7,320 bases of DNA, taken from assembly GCA_946409885.1 (NCBI GenBank), contig CAMJYF010000082.1, positions 1 through 7,320 on the forward strand, in the 5' to 3' direction. Under the pieces are notes generated by a model. That model saw only the letters and a program-made list of their open reading frames with translations. It was not told where the DNA came from and did no database searches. Both the position numbers and the translations under genes were made by a program. The number at the start of each line of letters is the position of its first letter. Position 1 is the first letter of the stretch. Shown in pieces: positions 1 to 6,635 of the stretch. Source of the DNA: an uncultured Clostridia bacterium (lineage in GTDB: Bacteria > Bacillota > Clostridia > Oscillospirales > Acutalibacteraceae).

Positions 1-37
1 ATTCTTCATCTATTTGTTTAAAATGAATTTGCTTTAT

Positions 38-65
38 ATTATATTCAATAATTATGATTTGTCAA
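38..65 (-). promoter_or_regulatory. Consensus sigma-A promoter reading out of the window
   Basis: On the minus strand there is a perfect -35 hexamer TTGACA (60-65), a 16-bp AT-rich spacer (44-59) and a perfect -10 hexamer TATAAT (38-43). It begins 14 nt past the trxB stop codon and points left, so the expected transcript starts near position 31 and serves a gene outside the window. Both hexamers match all six consensus positions and the spacer is one base short of the optimum. No terminator was found between the trxB stop and this promoter, so read-through from trxB could add to its output. Confidence 0.7.
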
Positions 66-79
66 GTACCGCGCCGATT

Positions 80-991
80 TTAGCGCCCGCCCAGGTAGGC
101 GCAGGCGGCCAGGGCGGCGGCGGCGCCGTCGGCGGCGGCGGTGGTGATCTGCCGGACCGCCTTTGTGCGGCAGTCCCCCGCCACAAACACGCCCTCCAGG
201 GGGGTGCGGCAGCTTTCGTCCGCTTTGACATAGCCGAATTCGTCCAGCAGGCCGGTATCTTTTAAGAAATCCGTGGCGGGGGCCAGGCCGATGGCTACAA
301 ACACGCCCTCCGCCGCCAGCGCGCTTTCCGCTCCGGTGGCGGTGTTGCGGATAGTTGCGCCCGTCACCGCGCCGTTTTCGCTGAGAATGCCCGTGACCAC
401 GGAATCATAGACCGCTTCCACGTTGTCCTTTGCCAGCAGGGCGTCCGCCAGCTTTTTTTCGCCGGTCAGCGTGGGCAGGTTCTGCACCAGGATCACCTTT
501 TTACTGGTCTCGCTCAGCAGGGTCGCCTCCTGCAGGGCGGAGTTGCCGCCGCCCACCACGATAACGGTCTGGCCGCTGTAAAAGGCGCCGTCGCAGACCG
601 CGCAAAAGGAAACGCCGCCGCCGATCAGCTCCTCCTCCCCGGGCACGCCCAGATGGCGGTGGGCCGCGCCGGTGGCCACAATAACGCTGCGGCCCTCAAA
701 CACGCCATCCTCCGTATACACCTTTTTTACGCCGTTTTCGTCGGCCACGCGGGTGACGGTCTCCATCTCGAATTCCGCGCCCTGGGCGATGACCTGCTCC
801 ATCATTTTATCGGCCAGCTCGTTGCCGGACAGGGCCGCAAAGCCCGGATAGTTTTCTATTTTGGGGGAAAAGGTGATCTGCCCCCCGAACACGCCCTTTT
901 CGATCACCAGCACGGATTTTTCCGCGCGGCGGGCGTACAGCGCCGCGGTCAGCCCCGCGGGACCGGCCCCTATGATAATGATATCGTACAT
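80..991 (-). CDS. trxB: Thioredoxin reductase-like flavoprotein with altered NADPH site
   Basis: This 303-residue cytoplasmic flavoprotein is close to the usual length (about 310) of low-Mr thioredoxin reductases, which pass electrons through FAD to a CxxC disulfide and on to thioredoxin. The FAD Rossmann motif GAGPAG is at residues 8-13, the redox pair CAVC at 130-133, the second nucleotide motif GGGNSA at 147-152 and the C-terminal FAD motif AGDC around D273, followed by RQITTAAADG (280-289). In NADPH-dependent enzymes HRRxxxR binds the 2'-phosphate. Here the ungapped equivalent is QNLxxxT (170-176), so all three arginines are gone and NADPH may not be the donor. Family membership is secure; the electron donor is not. 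The start is supported by GGAAGGAA at 998-1005, six bases upstream. The gene lies 18 nt after the surface-protein stop, which implies co-transcription. The C-terminus is unusually Ala-rich. No thioredoxin gene is in the window. Confidence 0.9.
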   Translation of the reverse strand: MYDIIIIGAGPAGLTAALYARRAEKSVLVIEKGVFGGQITFSPKIENYPGFAALSGNELADKMMEQVIAQGAEFEMETVTRVADENGVKKVYTEDGVFEGRSVIVATGAAHRHLGVPGEEELIGGGVSFCAVCDGAFYSGQTVIVVGGGNSALQEATLLSETSKKVILVQNLPTLTGEKKLADALLAKDNVEAVYDSVVTGILSENGAVTGATIRNTATGAESALAAEGVFVAIGLAPATDFLKDTGLLDEFGYVKADESCRTPLEGVFVAGDCRTKAVRQITTAAADGAAAALAACAYLGGR

Positions 992-1009
992 CTCGTATTC
1001 CTTCCGCCG

Positions 1010-4000
1010 TTACACGGCTTTAAAGTATTGCAGCAGCACCCAGCCTGTCACACCGCGGTGGGTGATCATGCCCCAGTAGACGTCCTTGCCGGAGCTTTTG
1101 TCGCAGTACAGCTCCTTGACCGTAACGATCTCGCCGGGATTGATCAGATCCATCACAGCGTTGCTCATATAGGGCTGGGGATGCATCCTCACGTTAAGGG
1201 AGGAGATACAGGCGTAGGCGCCTGTTTTATAGGCGGCGGGCGGGTCCTTTTCCGGTTCCCTGCCCGGATCGTCGGCGGGGTCCTTGCCGGGATCATCCGC
1301 AGGATCGTCGAAGGGATCTTCCCCGGGGTCTGTGGGAGTGGATTGGCCGGGATCGGTAGGGGTGACCTTGCCGGGCTTGGGCGGCGCCGCCTTGCCGAAC
1401 TGCGCGTCGTCCTCCAGCCCCACGGAGGCCCGCAGGATCAGGCGGGCGTCCTCGGAGGACACCAGCGCGGTGCCGTCCGCGATCACGTGGCAGGCCTTGT
1501 CCCGCCAGGCGAGCGCCTCATCCAGCTTAACGGAACGCCGCAGGGCGATCCGCGCGTCCGCCGGGGAGATCTCCCCGTCCCCGTCCGCGTCGCCGTACAC
1601 AACGGCGGTATAGAAGCGGCCGCCGGGGAACAGCACGGCCATGCCGCTGCCCACCGGGGCGGTCCCCTCCACGGGCAGGTTATCCGCGCCGCGCATCACG
1701 GTACCGGCGGGGCACTGCAGCAGCAGCTCCGCTGCGGTCAGCCCGCGGGAGACGATGATATACTCCCCTTCCGCCTTCGCCCTGTCGCCGTCGGTCAGCG
1801 TCACGTTGTATTCGGCGGCGGGCACCGTTTTCGTCTGCCGGCACACGACGCAGGTCAAAATGACGCTGTCGCCCTTTTCCGCCGTTTTGACAAAGCGATG
1901 TCCCACGGGATCTTTCAGCGCGCCCCTGTCCAGCAGCGCAGCGCAGTCCGCGCAGTAGGTGCAGCCGGAAAACCGCGGCGCGTCGCACTTTGCCGCGTCC
2001 TCATACAGCAGCACGGTGTTTTCGTGGGAGCAGTCTTCCCCGCTCCCGTTGATCTCCGCCAGGGCCGCGTCGCCGTAGACCAGACCGGCGGGACGGTTGA
2101 CCGACCGCAGCCCTTTTACGCCCGCGAACGCGCCGTCGCTGAGGATCTTGATCCCGTCAGGCAGACGGATGCTGTCGATCTGCTCCGCGCCCCGGAACGC
2201 GCCGGAGGCGATTGTCCGATAGTTGCCGCCGACGGTATACACGTTTCCGGCGGCAGTTTCGTCCTGATGGGGATCAGTGTCCGTAGCAGGATCCGTCGCC
2301 GTAGCCGGGTCGGTGGCCGTAGCCGGGTCCGTCGCTGTAGCGGGATCCGTCGCCGTAGCCGGGTCCGTCGCCGTGGCCGGATCGGTGGCCGTGGCGGCGT
2401 TCCGCGGGGCCTCTCCGTCCGCGTCCGTCTGTTGCGGATAAGACACCGCCGCCCGCAGCAGGTTCACGCCCAGCTGCAGATCCCGGTTCCCGGACCGGGC
2501 AAGAACGGAAAAGGCGGTGCGGGTAAAGGCGTCCGCGCCGATCTTCGCCGTGCCCTCAAAGGCGGCGGCGGTCAGCGAAACGCAGCCGTTGAACGCGTTG
2601 GCGCCGATCTCCGTCACCCCGGCGGGGATGACGATCTCCTTCAGCCCGGCGCAGTTTTCAAAGGCGGATTCGCCGATGGTCTGCAGGCCCGCGGGCAGGG
2701 AGATCTCCTCCAAAGTGCGGCAGTCCCGGAACGCGCCGGGGGCGATGGCGGTGATATTCGCGCCCACCGTCGCCGATTTTTCGCTGACGGCAGGTTTGTA
2801 GAGCAGCAGGAGGCTTTTGCCGTTGAGGGCGCCCCCCGCGAAATCATTGAACCACTTGGTTCCGGTGAAGGCGTCCAGCCCCACGCTGACAAAGTTGGTG
2901 TAATTGCCCGCCTCTTCCAGCGCGGCGCAGCCGTAAAACGCGCGGGCGCCCACCGTATCCACGGCGGCGGCGTTTTCCACGTTTTTCAGCGCCACGCAGT
3001 TCATGAACAGCTCCTCCGGCAGGGCGGTAAGGCCCGTGGGCAGCGAAACGTTGGCAAGCGTGCCGCAGTTTTCAAACGCGCCGTTTCCAATGGAAACGCA
3101 GCCGTCCGGCAGCACGGCGGCGGTAAGGGCGGAGCAGCCGGAAAACGCGGCCTCCCCCAGCGCTTTCAGCCCGCCGGGCAGGGAGACGTTCAGCTGTTCG
3201 CAGCCCGCGAAGGCCCGGTCGCCGATCGCTTCCACCGAGGAGGGCAACACCGCGTCCTTCAGCGCGGGGCACCGGTAAAAGGCCTCCTCCGGAACCGTTT
3301 TCAGGTTTTCCGGCAGCAGCACGGCGGTCAGCGAGGCGCAGGAAGCAAACGCGCCCTTGCCGATCACGGTGTTCGCCCCGGCAAAGGTCACCTTTGTCAG
3401 CCCGGCGCAGCCCATAAAGGCCCTGTCCCGCACCCGCGACACGGCGGCGGGAATGGTGTACTCCCCTTCCGCCAGCCGCGAAACCGTAATGATCTCCGTG
3501 CGGGCGGCGTTATAGACCACGCCGCTGGCGTCGGTGATAAAGTGTTCGTTCCGCTCGCTGAAGATCAGGTCCGTCAGGCTGTCGCAGTCCGCCACGGCGC
3601 TTTCCGGCAGGGCGGTCAGCCCCTGGCCGAAGGAGAGCTTTTCCAGCGACGGGCAGCCCTTAAAGGCCTGTTCACCGATCTGCGCCACGGAATCCGGCAG
3701 CGCGACGGAGGTAATCAGGTCGTTATCTTTGAAAGCGCCCATGCCGATAACGGCCACGGGGGCGCCGCCCAGCGCGGCGGGCACCGTCACGTCGCCCCTG
3801 ACGGAGTCATCCACGGCGATGATCACCGCCTGCCCGTTGGACACCACGTAGGTGAAGCCGTTTTCCGTCTTCGCGGCGGCCGAAGGGATCGCGGCCGGGG
3901 CGGGCAGATCGGGCTGCGCCTCCGTTTGTGTGGCGGCGGAGGGCGTGGCCCCGGAATGCGTTGCTTCGGAGGGCGTGGCCGCCGTGGGTGTGGCGGCTGT

Positions 4001-4153
4001 CTCCGTGGCGGCGGTTTCCCCTCTCGCCGTCAGCGCCCCACGGGGGGCGGCGTCGCGCAGGCTGCCGCTGTGGGCAAACGCCGCGAACACCGCGGTAAAG
4101 GTCAAGGCCAGAGAGAGGAACACCAAAAGCTGTACGCGTATGTTCTTTTTCAT
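1010..4153 (-). CDS. Secreted BspA-like leucine-rich repeat protein with dockerin-like and SH3b domains
   Basis: This is a 1047-residue modular exported protein. Residues 1 to about 27 are a signal peptide (MKKNIR, a hydrophobic core, AFA before the likely cut). A Thr/Ala/Pro-rich linker follows to about 95. Residues 100-550 carry about 16 LRR_5/BspA-type units of roughly 23 residues, marked by repeated AFxxC (for example DRAFAGC, NGAFENC). A seven-unit ATATDP linker (587-628) precedes two more LRR units (about 640-690). Residues 708-771 hold paired Cys/His motifs (C708, C723, C731, C734, C737, C768, C771) typical of clostridial surface proteins. A dockerin-like pair (855-912), a Pro/Asp-rich linker (922-972) and an SH3b domain (about 978-1047, LNVR at 986-989) complete it. 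There is no LPXTG signal; SH3b probably binds the wall. BspA-like proteins are linked to adhesion; the ligand here is unknown. An in-frame ATG at 4213 would put 20 residues before the signal peptide. The ATG at 4153 has AAAGGA at 4163-4168 and is preferred. Confidence 0.9.
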   Translation of the reverse strand: MKKNIRVQLLVFLSLALTFTAVFAAFAHSGSLRDAAPRGALTARGETAATETAATPTAATPSEATHSGATPSAATQTEAQPDLPAPAAIPSAAAKTENGFTYVVSNGQAVIIAVDDSVRGDVTVPAALGGAPVAVIGMGAFKDNDLITSVALPDSVAQIGEQAFKGCPSLEKLSFGQGLTALPESAVADCDSLTDLIFSERNEHFITDASGVVYNAARTEIITVSRLAEGEYTIPAAVSRVRDRAFMGCAGLTKVTFAGANTVIGKGAFASCASLTAVLLPENLKTVPEEAFYRCPALKDAVLPSSVEAIGDRAFAGCEQLNVSLPGGLKALGEAAFSGCSALTAAVLPDGCVSIGNGAFENCGTLANVSLPTGLTALPEELFMNCVALKNVENAAAVDTVGARAFYGCAALEEAGNYTNFVSVGLDAFTGTKWFNDFAGGALNGKSLLLLYKPAVSEKSATVGANITAIAPGAFRDCRTLEEISLPAGLQTIGESAFENCAGLKEIVIPAGVTEIGANAFNGCVSLTAAAFEGTAKIGADAFTRTAFSVLARSGNRDLQLGVNLLRAAVSYPQQTDADGEAPRNAATATDPATATDPATATDPATATDPATATDPATATDPATDTDPHQDETAAGNVYTVGGNYRTIASGAFRGAEQIDSIRLPDGIKILSDGAFAGVKGLRSVNRPAGLVYGDAALAEINGSGEDCSHENTVLLYEDAAKCDAPRFSGCTYCADCAALLDRGALKDPVGHRFVKTAEKGDSVILTCVVCRQTKTVPAAEYNVTLTDGDRAKAEGEYIIVSRGLTAAELLLQCPAGTVMRGADNLPVEGTAPVGSGMAVLFPGGRFYTAVVYGDADGDGEISPADARIALRRSVKLDEALAWRDKACHVIADGTALVSSEDARLILRASVGLEDDAQFGKAAPPKPGKVTPTDPGQSTPTDPGEDPFDDPADDPGKDPADDPGREPEKDPPAAYKTGAYACISSLNVRMHPQPYMSNAVMDLINPGEIVTVKELYCDKSSGKDVYWGMITHRGVTGWVLLQYFKAV
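2270..2395 (-). repeat. Seven tandem 18-bp units coding ATATDP
   Basis: Seven contiguous 18-bp units encode six copies of Ala-Thr-Ala-Thr-Asp-Pro and a final Ala-Thr-Asp-Thr-Asp-Pro (residues 587-628 of the surface protein). The amino acids are almost invariant while third codon positions vary (GCC/GCT/GCG, ACG/ACA/ACC, GAT/GAC, CCG/CCC/CCT). The array is therefore not brand new and the peptide is being conserved. It acts as a flexible, possibly O-glycosylated spacer. Copy number could change by slippage without a frameshift. Confidence 0.92.
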
Positions 4154-4162
4154 GATCGTCAG

Positions 4163-4168
4163 TCCTTT
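4163..4168 (-). promoter_or_regulatory. Ribosome binding site deciding the surface-protein start
   Basis: AAAGGA on the minus strand lies nine bases before the ATG at 4153. It supports that start over the in-frame ATG at 4213, which has no good Shine-Dalgarno sequence and would bury the signal peptide. Confidence 0.65.
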
Positions 4169-4184
4169 ATTGTAATATAGTCTG

Positions 4185-4199
4185 TCCCGCCGCGCGGGA
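4185..4199 (-). other. GC-rich hairpin in the leader of the surface-protein gene
   Basis: TCCCGC (4185-4190) and GCGGGA (4194-4199) form a perfect six-pair stem with a three-base loop, 31 nt ahead of the surface-protein start. There is no T-tract on the minus strand after it, so it is not a standard intrinsic terminator. It could affect mRNA stability or folding around the ribosome binding site. The structure is seen; the role is inference. Confidence 0.4.
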
Positions 4200-4224
4200 A
4201 GGGTATATTTCATCTTTCATCATT

Positions 4225-4241
4225 GCCGCGCCGGGCGCGGC
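4225..4241 (-). other. GC-rich hairpin just after the permease stop codon
   Basis: GCCGCG (4225-4230) pairs perfectly with CGCGGC (4236-4241) around a five-base loop, two bases past the permease TAA. The following minus-strand bases (AATGATGAAAG) have no T run, so it is at best a pause, a 3'-end stabiliser or a factor-dependent stop. It may partly separate the ABC genes from the surface-protein gene. Confidence 0.4.
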
Positions 4242-4243
4242 CG

Positions 4244-5842
4244 TTACAGCGACGCGAACGTTTCCGCGCCGCGGGTGACCAGGCGGCGGTACAGCAGCAG
4301 ATCGACTGCCGCCAGCAGCAGCACGTCCGCGCAAAGGGCCAGCTCCATGGGCAGCAGGAAGGACAGGCCTGCCCACACCCCGGCCAGCACCACCACTGCG
4401 CCCATGGCCCCGAACATGGCGATGAACACGGCCATGCCGGTTTTCACGGCCTGGTTTTCGTTTTCCCAGTCCAGCACCGGGTACTTCAGGCCACACAGCA
4501 GGCCCAGCAGCCCCTCGAACACCACAAACAGCAGGGGCATGACAATGCCCAGCGCCCACTGCGCCGGGGTGGCCTCCACCGCAAGACAGACCAGCACGCT
4601 GGCGATGACCGAAGCGGCGCCGGAAACCGCGCAGTGGAATTGCAGCTTGGCCCGCAGCACGGCCGCCGGATGGATGGGGGCGGAACGCAGGATCCACAGG
4701 GATCTGCCCTCCAGCGAAACGGAGGGGGCGGAGATATCCGTCATGGAGGCCAGCAGGCACAGGGCCGTGGCCAGCACGGGGAAGAGGTACTGGGGCGGGA
4801 CCGCCCCGCCGCGGAACAGCACGGCGATGGATTCCCGTTTGACCAATATCAGCACGCCCACGGCCACCTCCATCACGGCGCCAAGGCCCGCGTTGAGCAT
4901 ATAGCCGGAGGAGGAGACGAACCGCTTGGCCTCTTTGCGGAACAGGGAAGCCGCCGCGCTGCCGCCGCTGTAAGCCTGCTCCTTATACTCCTTTTTCGCC
5001 GCCGACCGCACGGTGGTGACGTTTTTGAAGAAGGTGCGGTCCAGGATCCAGAAGGCGAGGGCGAAGGGGACCAGCAGGCAGGCCAGCGTGCCCGCCAGCG
5101 CTTTTACGTCCCCGTTGGCCACGGCTGTGCCGATCCACCGCAGCAGGAACACGGGGTGCAGCGCCTGCGCCACATAGCCGCCCATATAGCTCAGGCTTTC
5201 CACCCAGGCGTTGGATTTGTTGATAACGTACATATAGGCCGCCAGAAACAGCAGGGAAAACACCGTGGTGATGACGCTTTTGTTGCGCACCCGCCGGGTG
5301 GCCAGCGAAATGAGAAAGCCGAAAAGGGCGCTGAGCGCCAGCGAAAACAAGGGCAGCGACAGGCTGATGAGCAGGAAGGCGACCACCCCCATGGCGGAAA
5401 CGGGATACCGCACCACCCACATCAGGCCCGCCGCGCCGGAGACGATCAGGTTGATAAAGCTGTTCATCACCCAGATCATGAACAGGCGGGATACCAGTAT
5501 ATCCCGGGGCCGGATGGGCATGGCCAGCAGAAGGTCGTTATCCTTCGCCTCGTACAGCTGGGCCTTGGCGGTGAACACCGTGCCCACGAACATCACCGCG
5601 AAATCCAGCAGCGCCCACACGGAAAAATAGGTCCACGCCAGCCCCTGCGCCATAAACGCCTGGGCCATCATGGAAAAGTTGCCGATAAACAGGAAGCCGA
5701 AGGTGACGACCACATACGCCGCCAACAGGGCCAGAATGACGGCCTTGTTGCGCTCCTTGCCGTTTTTGGTCTTGCTTTTGCCCAGATACAACTGTTTGAA
5801 GGAGGCAAGACGCACCCTCATCAATGCTTTCAACGCGCTCAT
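4244..5842 (-). CDS. ABC transporter permease, large ABC-2-like exporter subunit
   Basis: This 532-residue polytopic membrane protein has about 12 hydrophobic segments, including roughly 34-54, 71-92, 117-144, 148-180, 190-207, 250-268, 315-334, 351-368, 405-423, 429-452, 467-495 and 498-517. A charged loop lies between the halves (about 270-312). It has no ATPase motifs and would form the membrane channel for the ATPase encoded immediately upstream. It resembles the long single-permease type of ABC-2-like exporter found in Firmicutes. A motif PIRP with LL before it and L spaced after it (residues 104-120) recurs as PIHP (384-400), which suggests two fused homologous halves. Its ATG overlaps the ATPase stop as ATGA (5839-5842). 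With only a weak Shine-Dalgarno sequence, translation is probably coupled. The substrate cannot be told from sequence. Confidence 0.85.
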   Translation of the reverse strand: MSALKALMRVRLASFKQLYLGKSKTKNGKERNKAVILALLAAYVVVTFGFLFIGNFSMMAQAFMAQGLAWTYFSVWALLDFAVMFVGTVFTAKAQLYEAKDNDLLLAMPIRPRDILVSRLFMIWVMNSFINLIVSGAAGLMWVVRYPVSAMGVVAFLLISLSLPLFSLALSALFGFLISLATRRVRNKSVITTVFSLLFLAAYMYVINKSNAWVESLSYMGGYVAQALHPVFLLRWIGTAVANGDVKALAGTLACLLVPFALAFWILDRTFFKNVTTVRSAAKKEYKEQAYSGGSAAASLFRKEAKRFVSSSGYMLNAGLGAVMEVAVGVLILVKRESIAVLFRGGAVPPQYLFPVLATALCLLASMTDISAPSVSLEGRSLWILRSAPIHPAAVLRAKLQFHCAVSGAASVIASVLVCLAVEATPAQWALGIVMPLLFVVFEGLLGLLCGLKYPVLDWENENQAVKTGMAVFIAMFGAMGAVVVLAGVWAGLSFLLPMELALCADVLLLAAVDLLLYRRLVTRGAETFASL

Positions 5843-6540
5843 TTTTCCAGCTCAAGGAACACGTCCTCCAGCGAGGCGTTCCCCTTTACCTCCTCCATGG
5901 TGCCGCTGACTACCAGCTTGCCGTTTTTGATGATGGCCACCTTGTCGCAGAGCTTTTCCGCCACCTCCAGCACGTGGGTGGAGAAAAAGATGGCGCCGCC
6001 CCTGTCGCAGTGCTCCCGCATCATCACCTTTAAATCGTGAGAGGAGGCGGGGTCCAGCCCCACAAAGGGCTCATCCATCATAATGAGCTGCGGCTGGTGC
6101 AGCCACGCGGCGATGATGGCCAGCTTCTGCTTCATGCCGTGGGAATAGGACTGGATGGGCTGGGCCAGGTCCTGATACAGGCCGAAGCGTTCGGCCAGCG
6201 TTTTCACGCGCTCGGTCCGTTCCGCCCCCACGCCGTAGATATCCGCCACAAAGTTCAGGTACTTGATGCCGGAGAGAAAGTCGTACAGATCCGGGTTATC
6301 CGGAATGTAGGCCAGCGTCTTTTTGGCCCCGATGGGATCCGCCGTGATATCGTGTCCACAGACGGTGACGGTGCCCGCGTCAAACCCCAGCAGGCCGCAG
6401 CAGGATTTCAGCGTGGTGGTCTTGCCCGCCCCGTTGTGGCCGATAAAGCCGTAGATCTCCCCCGGCGCGATGGAAAGCGTCAGATCGTCCACCGCCTTTT
6501 TATCACCGTAGATTTTTGTCAGATGGTCTATTTTCAGCAT
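5839..6540 (-). CDS. ABC transporter ATP-binding protein
   Basis: This 233-residue cytoplasmic ATPase powers the adjacent permease. Visible motifs are Walker A GHNGAGKTT (34-42), the Q-loop region YIPDNPDLY (78-86, Asp where many ABC ATPases have Gln), the signature SYSHGMKQK (131-139) in place of LSGGQ, Walker B LIMMDE (152-157), the D-loop GLDP (161-164) and the switch His in STH (187-189). The variant Q-loop and YSHGMKQ signature are usual in the export-type CcmA/EcsA-like subfamily, so the enzyme should be active. The C-terminal SLEDVFLELE is also typical. I start at the ATG at 6540, which gives the standard MLKIDHLTKIYG opening and has GGAGG at 6550-6554, nine bases upstream. An ATG at 6561 would add seven residues in front and would put that GGAGG inside the gene. 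It overlaps the permease gene by 4 nt. The substrate is unknown. Confidence 0.93.
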   Translation of the reverse strand: MLKIDHLTKIYGDKKAVDDLTLSIAPGEIYGFIGHNGAGKTTTLKSCCGLLGFDAGTVTVCGHDITADPIGAKKTLAYIPDNPDLYDFLSGIKYLNFVADIYGVGAERTERVKTLAERFGLYQDLAQPIQSYSHGMKQKLAIIAAWLHQPQLIMMDEPFVGLDPASSHDLKVMMREHCDRGGAIFFSTHVLEVAEKLCDKVAIIKNGKLVVSGTMEEVKGNASLEDVFLELEK

Positions 6541-6549
6541 AGATAGAGT

Positions 6550-6554
6550 CCTCC
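6550..6554 (-). promoter_or_regulatory. Ribosome binding site of the ABC ATPase gene
   Basis: GGAGG on the minus strand, nine bases before the ATG at 6540, decides between that start and the in-frame ATG at 6561. I found no convincing promoter in the 65-nt gap to the SLOG gene. The best -10-like match (TATGCT, about 6560-6565) has only a poor -35. Confidence 0.65.
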
Positions 6555-6583
6555 ATAGCATACAGCCGCAGCTATTTATGATA

Positions 6584-6635
6584 AAAGTGAAAAGTTGAAA
6601 ATATTTTAACTTTTCACTTTCAACTTTTCACTTTC
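6584..6635. repeat. AT-rich inverted repeat with a tandem 14-bp duplication over the SLOG stop codon
   Basis: AAAGTGAAAAGTT (6584-6596) is the exact reverse complement of AACTTTTCACTTT (6608-6620). Allowing one G-T mismatch, the stem extends inward to about 17 pairs with a three-base ATA tip. The right arm belongs to a perfect tandem duplication of AACTTTTCACTTTC (6608-6621 and 6622-6635), so the left arm can pair with either copy. The SLOG stop codon (6606-6608) lies in the structure, and the duplication encodes that protein's last residues. The purine/pyrimidine-skewed sequence differs from the GC-rich surroundings. It could be a dispersed palindromic element or a weak terminator, though it has no GC-rich stem followed by a T-tract. 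The structure is certain; its class is not. Confidence 0.75.

Noticed and set aside
2270..2395. The regularly repeated block as a CRISPR array
   Set aside because: The units are contiguous 18-bp coding repeats without spacers and are in frame with the surface protein.
653..4180. A plus-strand open frame of 1175 codons opposite the surface-protein gene and part of trxB
   Set aside because: Its translation is Arg/Gly/His-rich with no recognisable domain, and it lies opposite two clear genes. The GC-rich third positions of the real genes remove stop codons from the opposite strand.
4154..4213. A start at the ATG at 4213 for the surface protein, adding 20 residues
   Set aside because: The extra residues would precede a classic signal peptide, and the ATG at 4213 lacks a good ribosome binding site, whereas the ATG at 4153 has AAAGGA nine bases upstream.
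4167..4224. A short leader peptide frame of about 18 codons between the permease and the surface protein
   Set aside because: It has no Shine-Dalgarno sequence and no run of a regulatory codon, and it is the tail of a spurious frame lying within the permease gene.
4223..6040. A plus-strand open frame of 605 codons opposite the ABC transporter genes
   Set aside because: The translation is Gln/His/Gly/Arg-rich low complexity, without domains. The minus strand carries an unmistakable ATPase and permease with overlapping translation signals.
6541..6605. A separate promoter for the ABC genes
   Set aside because: The only -10-like match (TATGCT) has a -35 with three of six matches, so I do not annotate it.
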